From an uncultured Clostridia bacterium (GTDB taxonomy: Bacteria; Bacillota; Clostridia; TANB77; CAG-508), in NCBI GenBank assembly GCA_949388605.1, contig CASKJV010000006.1, positions 1 to 64,000 of the forward strand: DNA of 64,000 nt. Reading direction: 5' to 3'. The notes below the pieces were generated by a model. The model did not search any database, was not told the origin of the DNA, and worked only from the letters and a program-made list of their open reading frames with translations. How positions within the stretch are numbered: the first letter of the stretch is position 1; every line of letters starts with the position of its first letter. Made by a program: the position numbers and the translations under genes. Below, piece by piece: positions 16,880 through 26,706 of the stretch.

Positions 16880-17075
16880 TTTATTCTTGTAAAAAAGTAT
16901 GATTAGTGATAATATAGAACAAAAGCGGACAATATTTAATCTGCAAAAGACGAAACTTCACTGAATTGTCCGCGTCTTTGTTCGTGCGCCAAATTTATGT
17001 AATAAATTTGTGTGCATTATTTTCCCGAAGGGCTTCTATAATAGGAATTGCGGAGCAATTTCCTATTATAGAACA
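16880..17075 (+). other. Gene-free, highly structured segment (possible small RNA plus hairpin repeat)
   Basis: Within the 332-base gap 16775-17106. A promoter-like TTGTAA-N17-TAATAT lies at about 16889-16917. Next is GCGGACAAT paired with ATTGTCCGC (about 16925-16972) enclosing 29 bases. The loop contains AAAGAC, which can pair with GTCTTT directly after the stem, a possible pseudoknot or alternative fold. Two more hairpins follow: AAATTTAT/ATAAATTT near 16992-17010, and the palindromic repeat at 17034-17073. I cannot match it to a known RNA family. Confidence 0.45.
17034..17073. repeat. Palindromic hairpin repeat, copy A
   Basis: TTCTATAATAGGAATTGC (17034-17051) and GCAATTTCCTATTATAGAA (17055-17073) form an almost perfect hairpin with loop GGA. 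The same element recurs at 26665-26698, where it is again followed by AACAAAAG, and in simpler form at 27630-27670. Fragments occur near 48736 and 51577. Confidence 0.8.
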
Positions 17076-17106
17076 AAAGTAATAATTGTATGTAAAAGGA
17101 AAAATT

Positions 17107-17622
17107 ATGTATAAAAAAATATCAATAGTTGGAGCACCTGGAACGGGTAAAACAACACTAGCTAATAAGTTATCAGAGATATTACAAATTGAAGCTACTC
17201 ATATAGATGGATTACATTATTTACCAAATTGGCAAATACGAGATAAATCAGAGCGAGACACAATTATACTAAATATAGTAAAAAAAGATAAATGGATTAT
17301 AGATGGTACATATAAATCAACATTAAAAGCAAGATTTGAATCTGCTGATCTTATAATTTGGTTAGACTTTTCAACTATAAATCAATTAAAAGGAATTTTA
17401 AATAGATATATTAAAAATAAAGGAATAGAAAAAGTAGAAATACCAGGATGTAAAGAAAAAATGGATATAAAATTTTTTTTATATGTTTTAAGATATAATA
17501 AAACAAAAAGAAATTTTATTGTAGAAAACTTAGAAGGAATAGATGAAAATAAATTATTAATATTAAAAAATAGAAAGTCAGTAAATAAATGGATAAATAC
17601 TTTGCGGGAATTAGAACTTTAA
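17107..17622 (+). CDS. P-loop nucleotide kinase-like protein (adenylate kinase / FlaR-like)
   Basis: About 171 residues. It has a Walker A GAPGTGKTT at residues 8-16, HIDGLHYLPNW, then KDKWIIDGTYKSTLKARFESADLIIWLDF. This pattern belongs to the small P-loop proteins annotated as topology modulation protein or adenylate-kinase-like. The substrate is unknown. The start is ATG 17107, with AAAAGGA just upstream; the TTG at 17086 lacks a site. It is 71 bases upstream of the flippase and may be co-transcribed. Confidence 0.78.
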   Translation: MYKKISIVGAPGTGKTTLANKLSEILQIEATHIDGLHYLPNWQIRDKSERDTIILNIVKKDKWIIDGTYKSTLKARFESADLIIWLDFSTINQLKGILNRYIKNKGIEKVEIPGCKEKMDIKFFLYVLRYNKTKRNFIVENLEGIDENKLLILKNRKSVNKWINTLRELEL

Positions 17623-17693
17623 AGGTTTATAGATAAATCCTTAAAATCTAAATTTATGTATAAGGAGAGTATGAATTTTCATACAAAAAATAT

Positions 17694-19211
17694 ATGGCAA
17701 AAAAAAGCATTGCAAAAAATTATATATATAATATGGTATATCAGGTTTTAACTCTTATATTACCATTAATTACAACTCCATATTTATCAAGAGTTTTAGG
17801 AGCTGAAGGAAATGGCATTTACAGCTATACTTATGCTATAGTTACATATTTTATACTATTTGGCTCACTAGGAGTTGCTTTATATGGTCAAAGAGAAATT
17901 GCATATGCACAAGAGTTTCCAGAAAAACGAAAGAAGATTTTTATAGAAATTGTTATATTTAGATTTATAACAATAATTATTGCAACAGTATTTTATTTTT
18001 TTCTTTTTGTAAAGGGAGCAGAATATCAAATTTACTATCAAATACTAATGTTAGAATTAATTGCAGCAGCCTTTGATATAAGTTGGTTTTTCCAAGGGTT
18101 AGAAGAATTTAAAAAAACTGTTATAAGAAATGTTTTAGTCAGATTATGTAGTGTAACTTTAGTATTTCTTTTAGTAAAAACTAGAGAAGATTTAGCTAAA
18201 TTTACATTAATATATTCTTTAGCAGATTTAATTGGTAATTTGTCTTTATGGTTATATTTGCCAAAATATTTTAAAGGAATAAAAGTAGAAAATATAAATA
18301 TAAAACAACATTTACCACATATAGTTTTATTATTTATACCTCAAATTGCAAATCAAATATATAAAATATTGGATACAACAATGATTGGTTGGTTAATAAC
18401 AGATAAATCAGAAACTGGATTTTATGAGCAAGGACATAAAGTAATTAGATTATTACTCACAGTAGTAAATTCTTTGGGTGTAGTTATGATACCTAGAATG
18501 GCAAATGCTTTTGCAAATAATGATAAAAAACAAATAAAATCATATATGAAAATGTCTTTTAATTTTACATTTTTCTTATCATTTCCAATTATGTTTGGAA
18601 TAGTAAGTATTTCAACAGCATTTGTACCAGTATTTTTTGGCGCTGGATATGAAAAAGTAAATGATATTATATATATATTAAGTCCAATGGTATTATTAAT
18701 GGGACTTGCAAATGTTTTAGGAACTCAATATTTACTACCATTAAAAAAGCAAAAAGAATATACATTTTCAGTAACAATTGGTGTTATAGTTAATTTTATT
18801 TTGAATTATGTATTAATAACTTTATATCAATCAATTGGTGCTGCAATAGCTACAGTATTATCTCAAATCGTAGTAGATGCACTACAATATAATCATGTAA
18901 AAGAAGAAATAACATTAAAAGAATTATTTAATTTATGTTGGAAGTATATAGTATCTGCACTTGTTATGTTTGCTTTATGTTTTGGAGTAAAATTTGTTTT
19001 AAATATAAATCCAATTACAGAAAGTCTATATAATCTAGCTACAAATATGTCATTAAATAGTAAATATTTATTCAATATAGTATCTATAATTACTCAAATG
19101 ACTATTGGAGCAATTAGTTATATGGTAATGCTTATAATATTAAAAGATGAATATATATATAAATTTATAGATAAAATGAAATCACGTTTCTTAAAAAAGA
19201 AAACAGTGTAA
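17694..19211 (+). CDS. Polysaccharide flippase (Wzx/PST family)
   Basis: 505 residues with about 12-14 membrane segments. YQVLTLILPLITTPYLSRVLGAEGNGIYSY near the start is the typical N-terminal signature of oligosaccharide flippases of the MOP superfamily. It should move lipid-linked sugar units across the membrane, but no glycosyltransferases lie nearby, so the glycan is unknown. ATG 17694 has no own ribosome site. An upstream ATG at 17671 with a strong AAGGAG opens a 26-codon frame that overlaps the start, so coupling is possible. nadD follows after 10 bases. Confidence 0.9.
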   Translation: MAKKSIAKNYIYNMVYQVLTLILPLITTPYLSRVLGAEGNGIYSYTYAIVTYFILFGSLGVALYGQREIAYAQEFPEKRKKIFIEIVIFRFITIIIATVFYFFLFVKGAEYQIYYQILMLELIAAAFDISWFFQGLEEFKKTVIRNVLVRLCSVTLVFLLVKTREDLAKFTLIYSLADLIGNLSLWLYLPKYFKGIKVENINIKQHLPHIVLLFIPQIANQIYKILDTTMIGWLITDKSETGFYEQGHKVIRLLLTVVNSLGVVMIPRMANAFANNDKKQIKSYMKMSFNFTFFLSFPIMFGIVSISTAFVPVFFGAGYEKVNDIIYILSPMVLLMGLANVLGTQYLLPLKKQKEYTFSVTIGVIVNFILNYVLITLYQSIGAAIATVLSQIVVDALQYNHVKEEITLKELFNLCWKYIVSALVMFALCFGVKFVLNINPITESLYNLATNMSLNSKYLFNIVSIITQMTIGAISYMVMLIILKDEYIYKFIDKMKSRFLKKKTV

Positions 19212-19221
19212 AGGATAATTT

Positions 19222-19827
19222 ATGGAAGAAAAAAAGATTTTAGCAATTTTTGGTGGTTCTTTTAATCCACCACTTAACTCACATTTTTCATTGGCACAAC
19301 AGATTGTTAATGAATATGAAAATATAGAAAAAGTAATATTTGTACCAGTAAATTCAAAATATCAAAAAGAGGGACTATTAGAAAATGAGCATAGATATAA
19401 TATGCTAAAATTAGTTTGTAACAAAAATTCAGACTTTATAGTATCAGATATAGAATTGAAACAGCAAAAACAATTATATACAATAGAAACACTAGAATTA
19501 TTACAAAAAGAATATCCAAATAATATATTGTGTTTTACCATAGGAACAGATAATTTAAAAGGATTTTCAAAATGGGAATCAGCAGATAAACTTGTAAATA
19601 AATTTAAAATTCTTGTATTAGAACGTGATGAAGACGATATGAACGAAATTATAGAGAAAGATAATTTTTTATTAGAACACAAAAAATCTTTTATAAAATT
19701 AAAAAGAAATATTAGAAGTAATATAAGTTCCACTTTTGTAAGAGAAAAAATTAGAAGAGAAAAAAGCATTAGATATTTAACTCCAGATGAAGTATACTAT
19801 TATATAAAAGAAAATAATTTATATTAA
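19222..19827 (+). CDS. nadD: Nicotinate-nucleotide adenylyltransferase
   Basis: 201 residues. It adenylylates nicotinate mononucleotide in NAD synthesis. GGSFNPPLNSHFSLA carries the nucleotidyltransferase motif (normally GGTFDPxHxGH, here with N-S-H in place of H-x-G-H). FTIGTDNLKGFSKWESA and the ISSTFVR motif near residue 173 match NadD. The second enzyme, NadE, is the next gene, which supports the call. The relaxed HxGH motif is worth noting: the second His is kept, the first position is Asn. Confidence 0.85.
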   Translation: MEEKKILAIFGGSFNPPLNSHFSLAQQIVNEYENIEKVIFVPVNSKYQKEGLLENEHRYNMLKLVCNKNSDFIVSDIELKQQKQLYTIETLELLQKEYPNNILCFTIGTDNLKGFSKWESADKLVNKFKILVLERDEDDMNEIIEKDNFLLEHKKSFIKLKRNIRSNISSTFVREKIRREKSIRYLTPDEVYYYIKENNLY

Positions 19828-19853
19828 TGACCATCTGGGGGACGTAAGATAAT
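19828..19853 (+). repeat. Left-end copy of the TGACCA...GGGGACGT repeat
   Basis: TGACCATCTGGGGGACGTAAG starts one base after the nadD stop, just as the copy at 7685 starts right after infB. Further similarity continues weakly (ATATGTTAA). The right inverted arm is not evident here. Confidence 0.55.
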
Positions 19854-19962
19854 GGATATTTTTTTACATATGTTAACAATGTAAGTTATTATAATAGAAA
19901 TGATTTATAATAAACAAAGGTTATAGTTGTGATGCAAACTTGGTACTAGAAAAGGAGAAAAA

Positions 19963-20724
19963 ATGTTAGAAAAAAATAAATTATTTGAAGAAGCTGAAAA
20001 AGCAATTGAATGGATACGTAATTATGTAGAAAAAATAGGGGCTAAAGGAGTAGTAGTAGGAAACAGCGGAGGAAAAGACTCTGCTACAGTTATAGGAATG
20101 GCTACTAAGGCTCTTGGAAAAGATAAAGTTGTAACAGTTGCTATGCCTTGTAATTCAATTCAAACAGATTTAGAAGATGCTAAACTTGTTGCACAAAAAT
20201 TTGAAGTACCATTTGTAGAAGTAAATTTAACCAGTACTTATAATGAGTTTGAAAACACTATAAATAAATCTTTAAGCAATATAGAATTAAATAAAGATTC
20301 AAAAATAAATATGAAACCTAGATTAAGAATGACTACTTTATATGCTATTGCACAAACATTAGGATATTTAGTAATTGGAACAGGAAATCTTTGTGAAACA
20401 ATGGTCGGTTATACAACAAAATGGGGAGATAGTGCTTCAGATTTTAATCCAATAGCTAATTTCACAGTTGATGAAGTTTTATCAATTGGAGAATATTTGG
20501 GGGTTCCAGATAAAATTATTCATAAAGCTCCAAATGATGGACTTGGTGGTCAAACAGATGAAGAGAAAATGGGGGTTACTTATAAACAAATTGCTGAATA
20601 TATAGAAACAGGAAGAACAGAATCTAAAGCAATGGAAAATATTGAGAAAAGAAATAAATCATCTAAACATAAAAGAGAGCCTATACCAGTATATAATTTC
20701 GAAAGAAAAAAATATTTAGACTAG
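19963..20724 (+). CDS. nadE: NH3-dependent NAD+ synthetase
   Basis: 253 residues, typical of the ammonia-dependent short form without a glutaminase domain. It amidates nicotinate adenine dinucleotide to NAD+. The PP-loop SGGKDS lies at residues 34-39. LVIGTGNLCETMVGYTTKWGDSASDFNPIANFTVDEV carries the substrate-binding conserved block. ATG 19963 follows AAAAGGAG. It is functionally linked to nadD just upstream. Confidence 0.95.
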   Translation: MLEKNKLFEEAEKAIEWIRNYVEKIGAKGVVVGNSGGKDSATVIGMATKALGKDKVVTVAMPCNSIQTDLEDAKLVAQKFEVPFVEVNLTSTYNEFENTINKSLSNIELNKDSKINMKPRLRMTTLYAIAQTLGYLVIGTGNLCETMVGYTTKWGDSASDFNPIANFTVDEVLSIGEYLGVPDKIIHKAPNDGLGGQTDEEKMGVTYKQIAEYIETGRTESKAMENIEKRNKSSKHKREPIPVYNFERKKYLD

Positions 20725-20847
20725 AAAAACATAATTTAGAATAAAACAATATATAAAAAATGAATTTATATATATTTCTTCTAAACATTATTACCAAAAC
20801 AAAATAGTAATAATTATAAGAAATATTTTTATAATGAAAGGTAAAAT

Positions 20848-23661
20848 ATGATGGATGAAGAACAAAAAAGAGAAGATTTTGCATCAATTGAACCAAATTT
20901 AAATAGAGTTTATGACAATAACAGTAAAATATCTCCTGAATTTAAAGAATTAGCAAGAAAATGTTTTGGTAGAATTTTTTATATGCTTGGAGAAAAAAAA
21001 TTCAGACGTTGGATAGATATAAAACGAATGAACAAGCAAGCAAAAGAACTAATTATAAAATCCATGGATGAAGAAGAATTAAAGAATAAACCTACTACTA
21101 GAGGGTATTTTACCAGAGGAACAACAGAAATTAAACTTAATCCAAAAATGAATGATTCAAGAAAAACTAACATACACGAAACATTCCATATGATAACAGA
21201 TGGGGGAAGTAAGTTTTGTACTTTTATGGATGAAGGATTAACAGAATATATGGCAGGATTAGCTTGGGGAAAATCAGAATCATATCCATATAATGTTAAT
21301 TTTATAGAGTTCCTTCATAAAGAAATATTAGGAGATTCATTAATAAAATCATATCTTATGGGAAAAGATGGATTTGATAATAATTTATTGAATTTAATAA
21401 ATTTCGATGGAAAAAGTAATATATCTGATATTACTGAATTTTATCATGCCTTAAATGTTTTTCATATTAAATATACTGAAACAATCAATAACAAAGCTTT
21501 AAAATATAATGGTACAGATTTAGAAACAATAGAAAAATCTAACCAAAAATTAAAAGAGATTACAGAAAAATATGAATTAGACAAACCTAGAATTATGTCA
21601 ATGTATCAAAAAATTATTGTTGGAAAAATTTCAGAAATGTCTAAAAATTTCGACTTTTATAAAGATGGCAATTTAGATTTAGAATCTTCAAATAAAGCAA
21701 TATTAAATTTATTAACAAAAAGTAATATACTAGATTTTATTAATACAGAAGATACTGATAAGGCAAAGATAGAAATAGAAAATTGGATAAAAGAAACTGT
21801 AGAATTATCACAAGAACAAGTTCTAGAAAATAGTCATATGCTTGTTAATTATAAGGGTGATGAAAGAAATAGAAAAAAACAAGAATTTCTAAGCAAAATG
21901 ATGCCAACCATTGAAAAAAATAGTAATATGATTACAACCAATTTTCCATCAGATTTAAATAATGATCCATTAATTATGTCTGAAAATAATAATATTCCTC
22001 AAAAATTATTTGAAAAATTTTTATCAGATGACATGAATATAACTCAATATATTGAAACTGTTGCAAGAATTTCTCAAGCAACAGGAATAAAAGATATAGA
22101 ACTAGAAGACTATTTAGATAAATATAATATTAAGTTTTTTGGCAATACTGATAATTTTAAAAATATTAATGAAAAAATAATAAGCAGTATACCTAAAATA
22201 CAAAAATTAAATGAGGTTGAACAGCAAAGGAAAAAAGACACAGTTACATCAGAATATAAATCTATTGGAAATAATAGATTTATAGAAAAAAGAGATAATC
22301 AGATATTTTTTGTTGAGTTAGATGATAATGGGAACTTTTCAGAAAAAGAAATAAAATATTCAAAAGAATTATTATTTTTAAAAGATAAATCCAAATTAAG
22401 TGTTGATTTTACAAAAGGATTACCTAATCTAAAAGTTATAATAAATGGAGAAGAGTTAGAGCTTGGTCCAACATTATCATTACAAGATATAAAAGATATG
22501 GAATTAACTCGTACTTTTTCTAAGGATATTAGAGATCATGTCTCTAAAAATAAATATACAACTATTTTAAATGATGAAAAAAATCCTTGGGAGATTAAAG
22601 GAGTAAATTATTCGGCAGATATAGATAAAAGAACTAGACAAATTGATTATGGAACTTATATAACTGACTTGAAAAATATTATGCCACTTATTCCAGAAGG
22701 ACAAAGGGATAATTTTATTAAAAATATAACAACTAATTTATTAGATAAAACTTATCAAATACAAACTGTAAAAAATAGAAAAATTGTACGAGATGAAGAT
22801 ACTAATAAGCCATATTCTGCAATAATAAGTGCGATTTCAACTTTAGTGAAAGAAAATGAGCCACAAAGAAAAATAGAAGTTGCTAATTCAGAATTAAAAA
22901 GCAATTCAAACATTCTAAGTAAAAAAAGACGTAATATGGTAGAAAAAAATAGTAAAACAGCGAGTATTTTTTTCAGAAATAAAGAAGCAGAATTAATGTA
23001 TAAACATAAAGAAAAACAAGAAAGAAAATTAAAAAATACAAAATATATAAAAGAAGCTACTCAAAATTTTAAATATGCTAATTTTTATAAAGCTAAAGGA
23101 GCACTTCCTTTGGAAGAACTACCTTTTCAACTTCCAGGAGTAGGGCGTACTCAACTAACTGATACTAGAAATGTTGAATTTTCTTATAACGAATTTGCAA
23201 GTGCAGCAAAAGAAATGATTCTACATTATCCAAAAGATGTAAGAGGAAAAATGTTTGATGCAATTTTTAGTGTACAAATGCAAAGAACATATTTTGTATC
23301 AGGTTCAGATAAGAAACCTCCTGAAATTTCACAAGCACTTGAAAATGTAAAAACAATCATAAAAGAGAATATATTTTCAGATACTATAATAGAAGATGAA
23401 AAAATTGCACCTGAGTTAGCTTGTTTAAATGAATTTAAAGTCGAAAAAGCCAAGAATGGTAGAAAAGTTGCAGGAATTTGTTTTAAAGATGAACATTCAA
23501 AAAAGGTGTTTAAATCTGTTTCGGAATTAGTGGAATTTGTAAAAAAATCAGGAGTTAGTAATAGTGTAATACAAGAAACAACTAAAGAACTTGTTAATGC
23601 AGAATTGCAACGTAATAATTCAGAAAAAGATGATTCTAAAATAAATTCGCAACCAGAATAA
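20848..23661 (+). CDS. Large orphan protein with HExxH metallopeptidase motif
   Basis: 937 residues, not recognised overall. Near residues 110-114 stands HETFH inside TNIHETFHMITD, followed about 20 residues later by MDEGLTEYMAG. This is the spacing of a zinc peptidase with a glutamate third ligand (gluzincin-like). The other 780 residues are mostly helical, lysine- and asparagine-rich, with no membrane segment or signal peptide, so the protein appears cytoplasmic or non-classically exported. A GAAAGG site precedes ATG 20848. It is a single-gene unit ended by a terminator. The size and the N-terminal place of the protease motif suggest a toxin-like or effector-like protein, but this is inference only. 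Confidence 0.7.
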   Translation: MMDEEQKREDFASIEPNLNRVYDNNSKISPEFKELARKCFGRIFYMLGEKKFRRWIDIKRMNKQAKELIIKSMDEEELKNKPTTRGYFTRGTTEIKLNPKMNDSRKTNIHETFHMITDGGSKFCTFMDEGLTEYMAGLAWGKSESYPYNVNFIEFLHKEILGDSLIKSYLMGKDGFDNNLLNLINFDGKSNISDITEFYHALNVFHIKYTETINNKALKYNGTDLETIEKSNQKLKEITEKYELDKPRIMSMYQKIIVGKISEMSKNFDFYKDGNLDLESSNKAILNLLTKSNILDFINTEDTDKAKIEIENWIKETVELSQEQVLENSHMLVNYKGDERNRKKQEFLSKMMPTIEKNSNMITTNFPSDLNNDPLIMSENNNIPQKLFEKFLSDDMNITQYIETVARISQATGIKDIELEDYLDKYNIKFFGNTDNFKNINEKIISSIPKIQKLNEVEQQRKKDTVTSEYKSIGNNRFIEKRDNQIFFVELDDNGNFSEKEIKYSKELLFLKDKSKLSVDFTKGLPNLKVIINGEELELGPTLSLQDIKDMELTRTFSKDIRDHVSKNKYTTILNDEKNPWEIKGVNYSADIDKRTRQIDYGTYITDLKNIMPLIPEGQRDNFIKNITTNLLDKTYQIQTVKNRKIVRDEDTNKPYSAIISAISTLVKENEPQRKIEVANSELKSNSNILSKKRRNMVEKNSKTASIFFRNKEAELMYKHKEKQERKLKNTKYIKEATQNFKYANFYKAKGALPLEELPFQLPGVGRTQLTDTRNVEFSYNEFASAAKEMILHYPKDVRGKMFDAIFSVQMQRTYFVSGSDKKPPEISQALENVKTIIKENIFSDTIIEDEKIAPELACLNEFKVEKAKNGRKVAGICFKDEHSKKVFKSVSELVEFVKKSGVSNSVIQETTKELVNAELQRNNSEKDDSKINSQPE

Positions 23662-23715
23662 TAAATATTCTATTTATTATAAATCAATAAAACTAATATG
23701 TTTACAAAGGAAAGA

Positions 23716-23757
23716 AGAACCACTTATTAAATAACTTTAATAGTGGCTCTTTTGTTT
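23716..23757 (+). terminator. Terminator after the HExxH gene
   Basis: GAACCACTTATTAAA and TTTAATAGTGGCTC form a stem with one bulge, followed by TTTTGTTTT. The rest of the gap to 23923 is AT-rich spacer holding the ribosome site of the next gene. Confidence 0.75.
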
Positions 23758-23923
23758 TATTATAATTACTAAAATTATATAAATTTTAAGCTAAATATTA
23801 ATTTTTATTTTATAAAAATTGTATGGACAAAAATATTTTTTTCGTATAAAATAATACTGTTAATTAAAAATATTTTGTATAAAAAGAAAAGTAGATAATA
23901 TTTAATCAAAGGAAGGAATTTAT

Positions 23924-25132
23924 ATGAAAAATAGTACAATAGATGAAACAAATTTAGAGGAATTAAATGAAATTAAAATCGTTAGAAAACCTAGAATTGA
24001 AACAGAAACTAAAAATAATAGAAATAGCAGAAAGAAAAGTAATAAAAAAGAAAATAGAAAAAATAATAAGACAATAATAACAAATGTTTTTACAGCATTG
24101 TTTTCTATAGGAAGTGTTGGAATAATTATTGTTTTATTTCTATTGTATGGACCTTTTTCAGGTTTTAGAGAATGGTTAGTTACTACAGCTATGACTACAA
24201 TGACACATCAATACTTTGCTACTTGGTTTTATGATGATGAAACAATAAAATACATATTAGACAAAAATAAAATCATTGAATCTGGAGAATCAACAGATGC
24301 AAGTGCTATAAAAATTGGTGCAAATTCTGAAAAAGTAACATATGAAAATGAATTTGAAAGAGCAATTTTAGAAAGAGATAAAGAAAATAACGATTATAAA
24401 ATAATAGAAATAGAAGAAAAAAAATTTGATGGTTATTTAGTGGCTGTATATGAACCATCTAGAATAAAAACTGTTGCTACACAAAATTTAGGTGTATCTG
24501 GACAGTATTTAACTAAAATGGCAAAAAATAATGATGCATTAATTGCAATAAATGGTGGAGGATTTGATGATCCAAACTTCAATAGTACTGGTGGATCTCC
24601 ACTTGGAATAACAGTTTGTAGTGGGAAATATGTTACAGAAAAAGTATATAATGGTGCTGGAGGAATTATAGGATTTACACAAGATGATAAATTATATCTT
24701 GGAAAAGCTTCTTTATCAGAAGCAAAAAAACAAGGAATTAGAGATGCTGTAACTTTCGGACCATTTTTAATAGTAAATGGAAAAGCTTCAGAAGTAGTAG
24801 GAAATGGAGGATGGGGAACAGCTCCTAGAACTGCTATAGCGCAAAGAAAAGATGGTATAGTGTTATTCCTAGTTCTTAATGGTAGAAGAGGTACAAAAGT
24901 TGGAGCAGATATGGATGACTTAATCGAAATACTACAAAAATATGGAGCTTATAATGCAGCTAATTTAGATGGAGGTACTTCTAGTGTATTAGTAGTAGGA
25001 GATACTATTGTAAATGATCCTATAGATAGTACTGGTGCACACAAAACAAGACCAATTTCTACAGGATTTATTGTTACAAAAGATGAAAGCGATAATTCAG
25101 ATCATACAGTAGTTGCGGATAAATTAAAATAA
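23924..25132 (+). CDS. Membrane-anchored phosphodiester glycosidase-domain protein (NAGPA-like)
   Basis: 402 residues. A basic N-terminal cytoplasmic stretch (1-50), one membrane segment (about 54-78), a linker, and an extracellular NAGPA-type domain (about 180-390). Diagnostic pieces are ALIAINGGGFDDP, GGIIGFTQD, TFGPFLIVNGK, APRTAIAQRKDG and NLDGGTSSVLVVGD. The family contains phosphodiester glycosidases that act on phosphorylated or capped sugars. In Firmicutes the domain is common in envelope proteins and the exact substrate is unknown. AAGGAAGGA precedes ATG 23924. The VanW gene follows after 13 bases, so the pair probably works together on cell-wall polymers. Confidence 0.88.
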   Translation: MKNSTIDETNLEELNEIKIVRKPRIETETKNNRNSRKKSNKKENRKNNKTIITNVFTALFSIGSVGIIIVLFLLYGPFSGFREWLVTTAMTTMTHQYFATWFYDDETIKYILDKNKIIESGESTDASAIKIGANSEKVTYENEFERAILERDKENNDYKIIEIEEKKFDGYLVAVYEPSRIKTVATQNLGVSGQYLTKMAKNNDALIAINGGGFDDPNFNSTGGSPLGITVCSGKYVTEKVYNGAGGIIGFTQDDKLYLGKASLSEAKKQGIRDAVTFGPFLIVNGKASEVVGNGGWGTAPRTAIAQRKDGIVLFLVLNGRRGTKVGADMDDLIEILQKYGAYNAANLDGGTSSVLVVGDTIVNDPIDSTGAHKTRPISTGFIVTKDESDNSDHTVVADKLK

Positions 25133-25145
25133 TGAGGAAAAATAT

Positions 25146-26660
25146 ATGCCAGATTTCGAAATATTTAAAGGTAACGCAAAAAAAGTTTTTAAAAGCTTTA
25201 AAAATGATAATATAATTTTAATGTTTGTTATATTACTTGCAATTGTTATTGGAATTTTTATTGCAATTACTATAATATTTTATTTGAATCAACAAAATTC
25301 AGAAACTATACAATCAGGAGTTTTTATTAAAGGAATAAATGTTTCGAACTTAACAAGAGAAGAAGCAATTGCATTGGTAAATAAAGAACTCGATTTTCAA
25401 ATGAATGATCATATAGAATTAGTTTATAAAACTTCAAATTACTATCTTGAAGTTGAACAAATTGAAGCAAAATTCGATATAGAAGCCTCAGTTGATTTTG
25501 CATTAAATATTGCGAAAAACGGAACATTCTTTACAAATATTCAAGAATATATTAATGTACTTATGGCTAATATAAATATTGAGCCAAGACTAACATATAA
25601 TGATAATGCTTTAACAGATTATTTAGAGAGTATAGAAACTTTTTTACCAGATCAATTACAACAGCCAGCTTATTATATTGAAGATAATCAGCTTATTATT
25701 ACAAATGGTGTAAATGGTGCAGGAATTGTATTTGATGAATTAAAAAAAGAAATAGTAGATGCAATACAAGATATAAGTTATTCAACTAAATATATACAAA
25801 TTCCTACTTACATTCAACATCCTAATAAAATAGATATTAATTCTATTCACGAAGATATTTATAGAGAAGCTCAAAATGCATATTTTACAACAGAGCCATA
25901 TGCTGTTTTTGCAGATGTTACAGGAGTTGATTTTGATGTAGAAAAAATACAAAATCAAATTTATAAAAATCCAGATTTAGAAGAATACTCAATAGATTTA
26001 GATTATACTATTGCAGATATTACAGTACAAGATTTAGGAAAAGAAGCTTTTCCAGATTTGTTATCAAGTTTTTCTACTAAATATGTTACAAGCAATAAAG
26101 ATAGAACTACAAATTTAAAATTAGCAGCAAATAAAATCAATGGTCAAGTTGTTATGCCTGGAGAAATTTTCTCTTACAATAAAAGTGTTGGAAAAAGAAC
26201 AATAGCAGCAGGTTATAAAGAAGCAGCCATATATGAAAATGGAGAAGTTACATCTGGTTTAGGTGGAGGAATTTGTCAAATATCTACAACTTTATATAAT
26301 GCAGTTATAAAAGCTGGAATGCTAATAGAAGAAAGAAGAAATCATATTTTTGTTCCTTCATATGCAAATGCAGGAAAAGATGCAACAGTTGCATGGGGAT
26401 CTATTGATTTTAAATTTGAAAATAGAAGAGAATATCCTATAAAAATAGAAGCATTTGTTGATAATGGAATTGCAAAGGTTAATATATATGGATTAAAAAC
26501 AAATGAAGAATACGATATTTATGATTTATCTATCGAAAGTAAAACTATAAAATCAACTGATAAAACTTTGGTAGTAGAGTCATATAGAGCCTATAGAGAT
26601 AGAGATGGGAATTTAGTAAGAAAAGATAAATTATATACAGATACATATAAAAAACATTAA
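25146..26660 (+). CDS. VanW family envelope protein
   Basis: 504 residues. One N-terminal membrane segment (about 22-48), then two repeats of the peptidoglycan-binding-like module seen in this family (residues about 60-330), then the VanW domain (about 320-460) with MPGEIFSYNKSVGKRT, GLGGGICQISTTLYNAV and RRNHIFVPSYANAGKDATVAWGSIDF. The role is unproven; the family is often found with vancomycin-resistance or wall genes. It lies in an operon with the glycosidase-domain gene just upstream. Confidence 0.9.
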   Translation: MPDFEIFKGNAKKVFKSFKNDNIILMFVILLAIVIGIFIAITIIFYLNQQNSETIQSGVFIKGINVSNLTREEAIALVNKELDFQMNDHIELVYKTSNYYLEVEQIEAKFDIEASVDFALNIAKNGTFFTNIQEYINVLMANINIEPRLTYNDNALTDYLESIETFLPDQLQQPAYYIEDNQLIITNGVNGAGIVFDELKKEIVDAIQDISYSTKYIQIPTYIQHPNKIDINSIHEDIYREAQNAYFTTEPYAVFADVTGVDFDVEKIQNQIYKNPDLEEYSIDLDYTIADITVQDLGKEAFPDLLSSFSTKYVTSNKDRTTNLKLAANKINGQVVMPGEIFSYNKSVGKRTIAAGYKEAAIYENGEVTSGLGGGICQISTTLYNAVIKAGMLIEERRNHIFVPSYANAGKDATVAWGSIDFKFENRREYPIKIEAFVDNGIAKVNIYGLKTNEEYDIYDLSIESKTIKSTDKTLVVESYRAYRDRDGNLVRKDKLYTDTYKKH

Positions 26661-26664
26661 CTAA

Positions 26665-26698
26665 TATAATAGAAATTGCAGAGCAATTTCCTATTATA
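26665..26698. repeat. Palindromic hairpin repeat, copy B
   Basis: TATAATAGAAATTGC (26665-26679) with GCAATTTCCTATTATA (26683-26698), loop AGA, followed by AAACAAAAG as in copy A. Confidence 0.8.
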
Positions 26699-26706
26699 AA
26701 ACAAAA

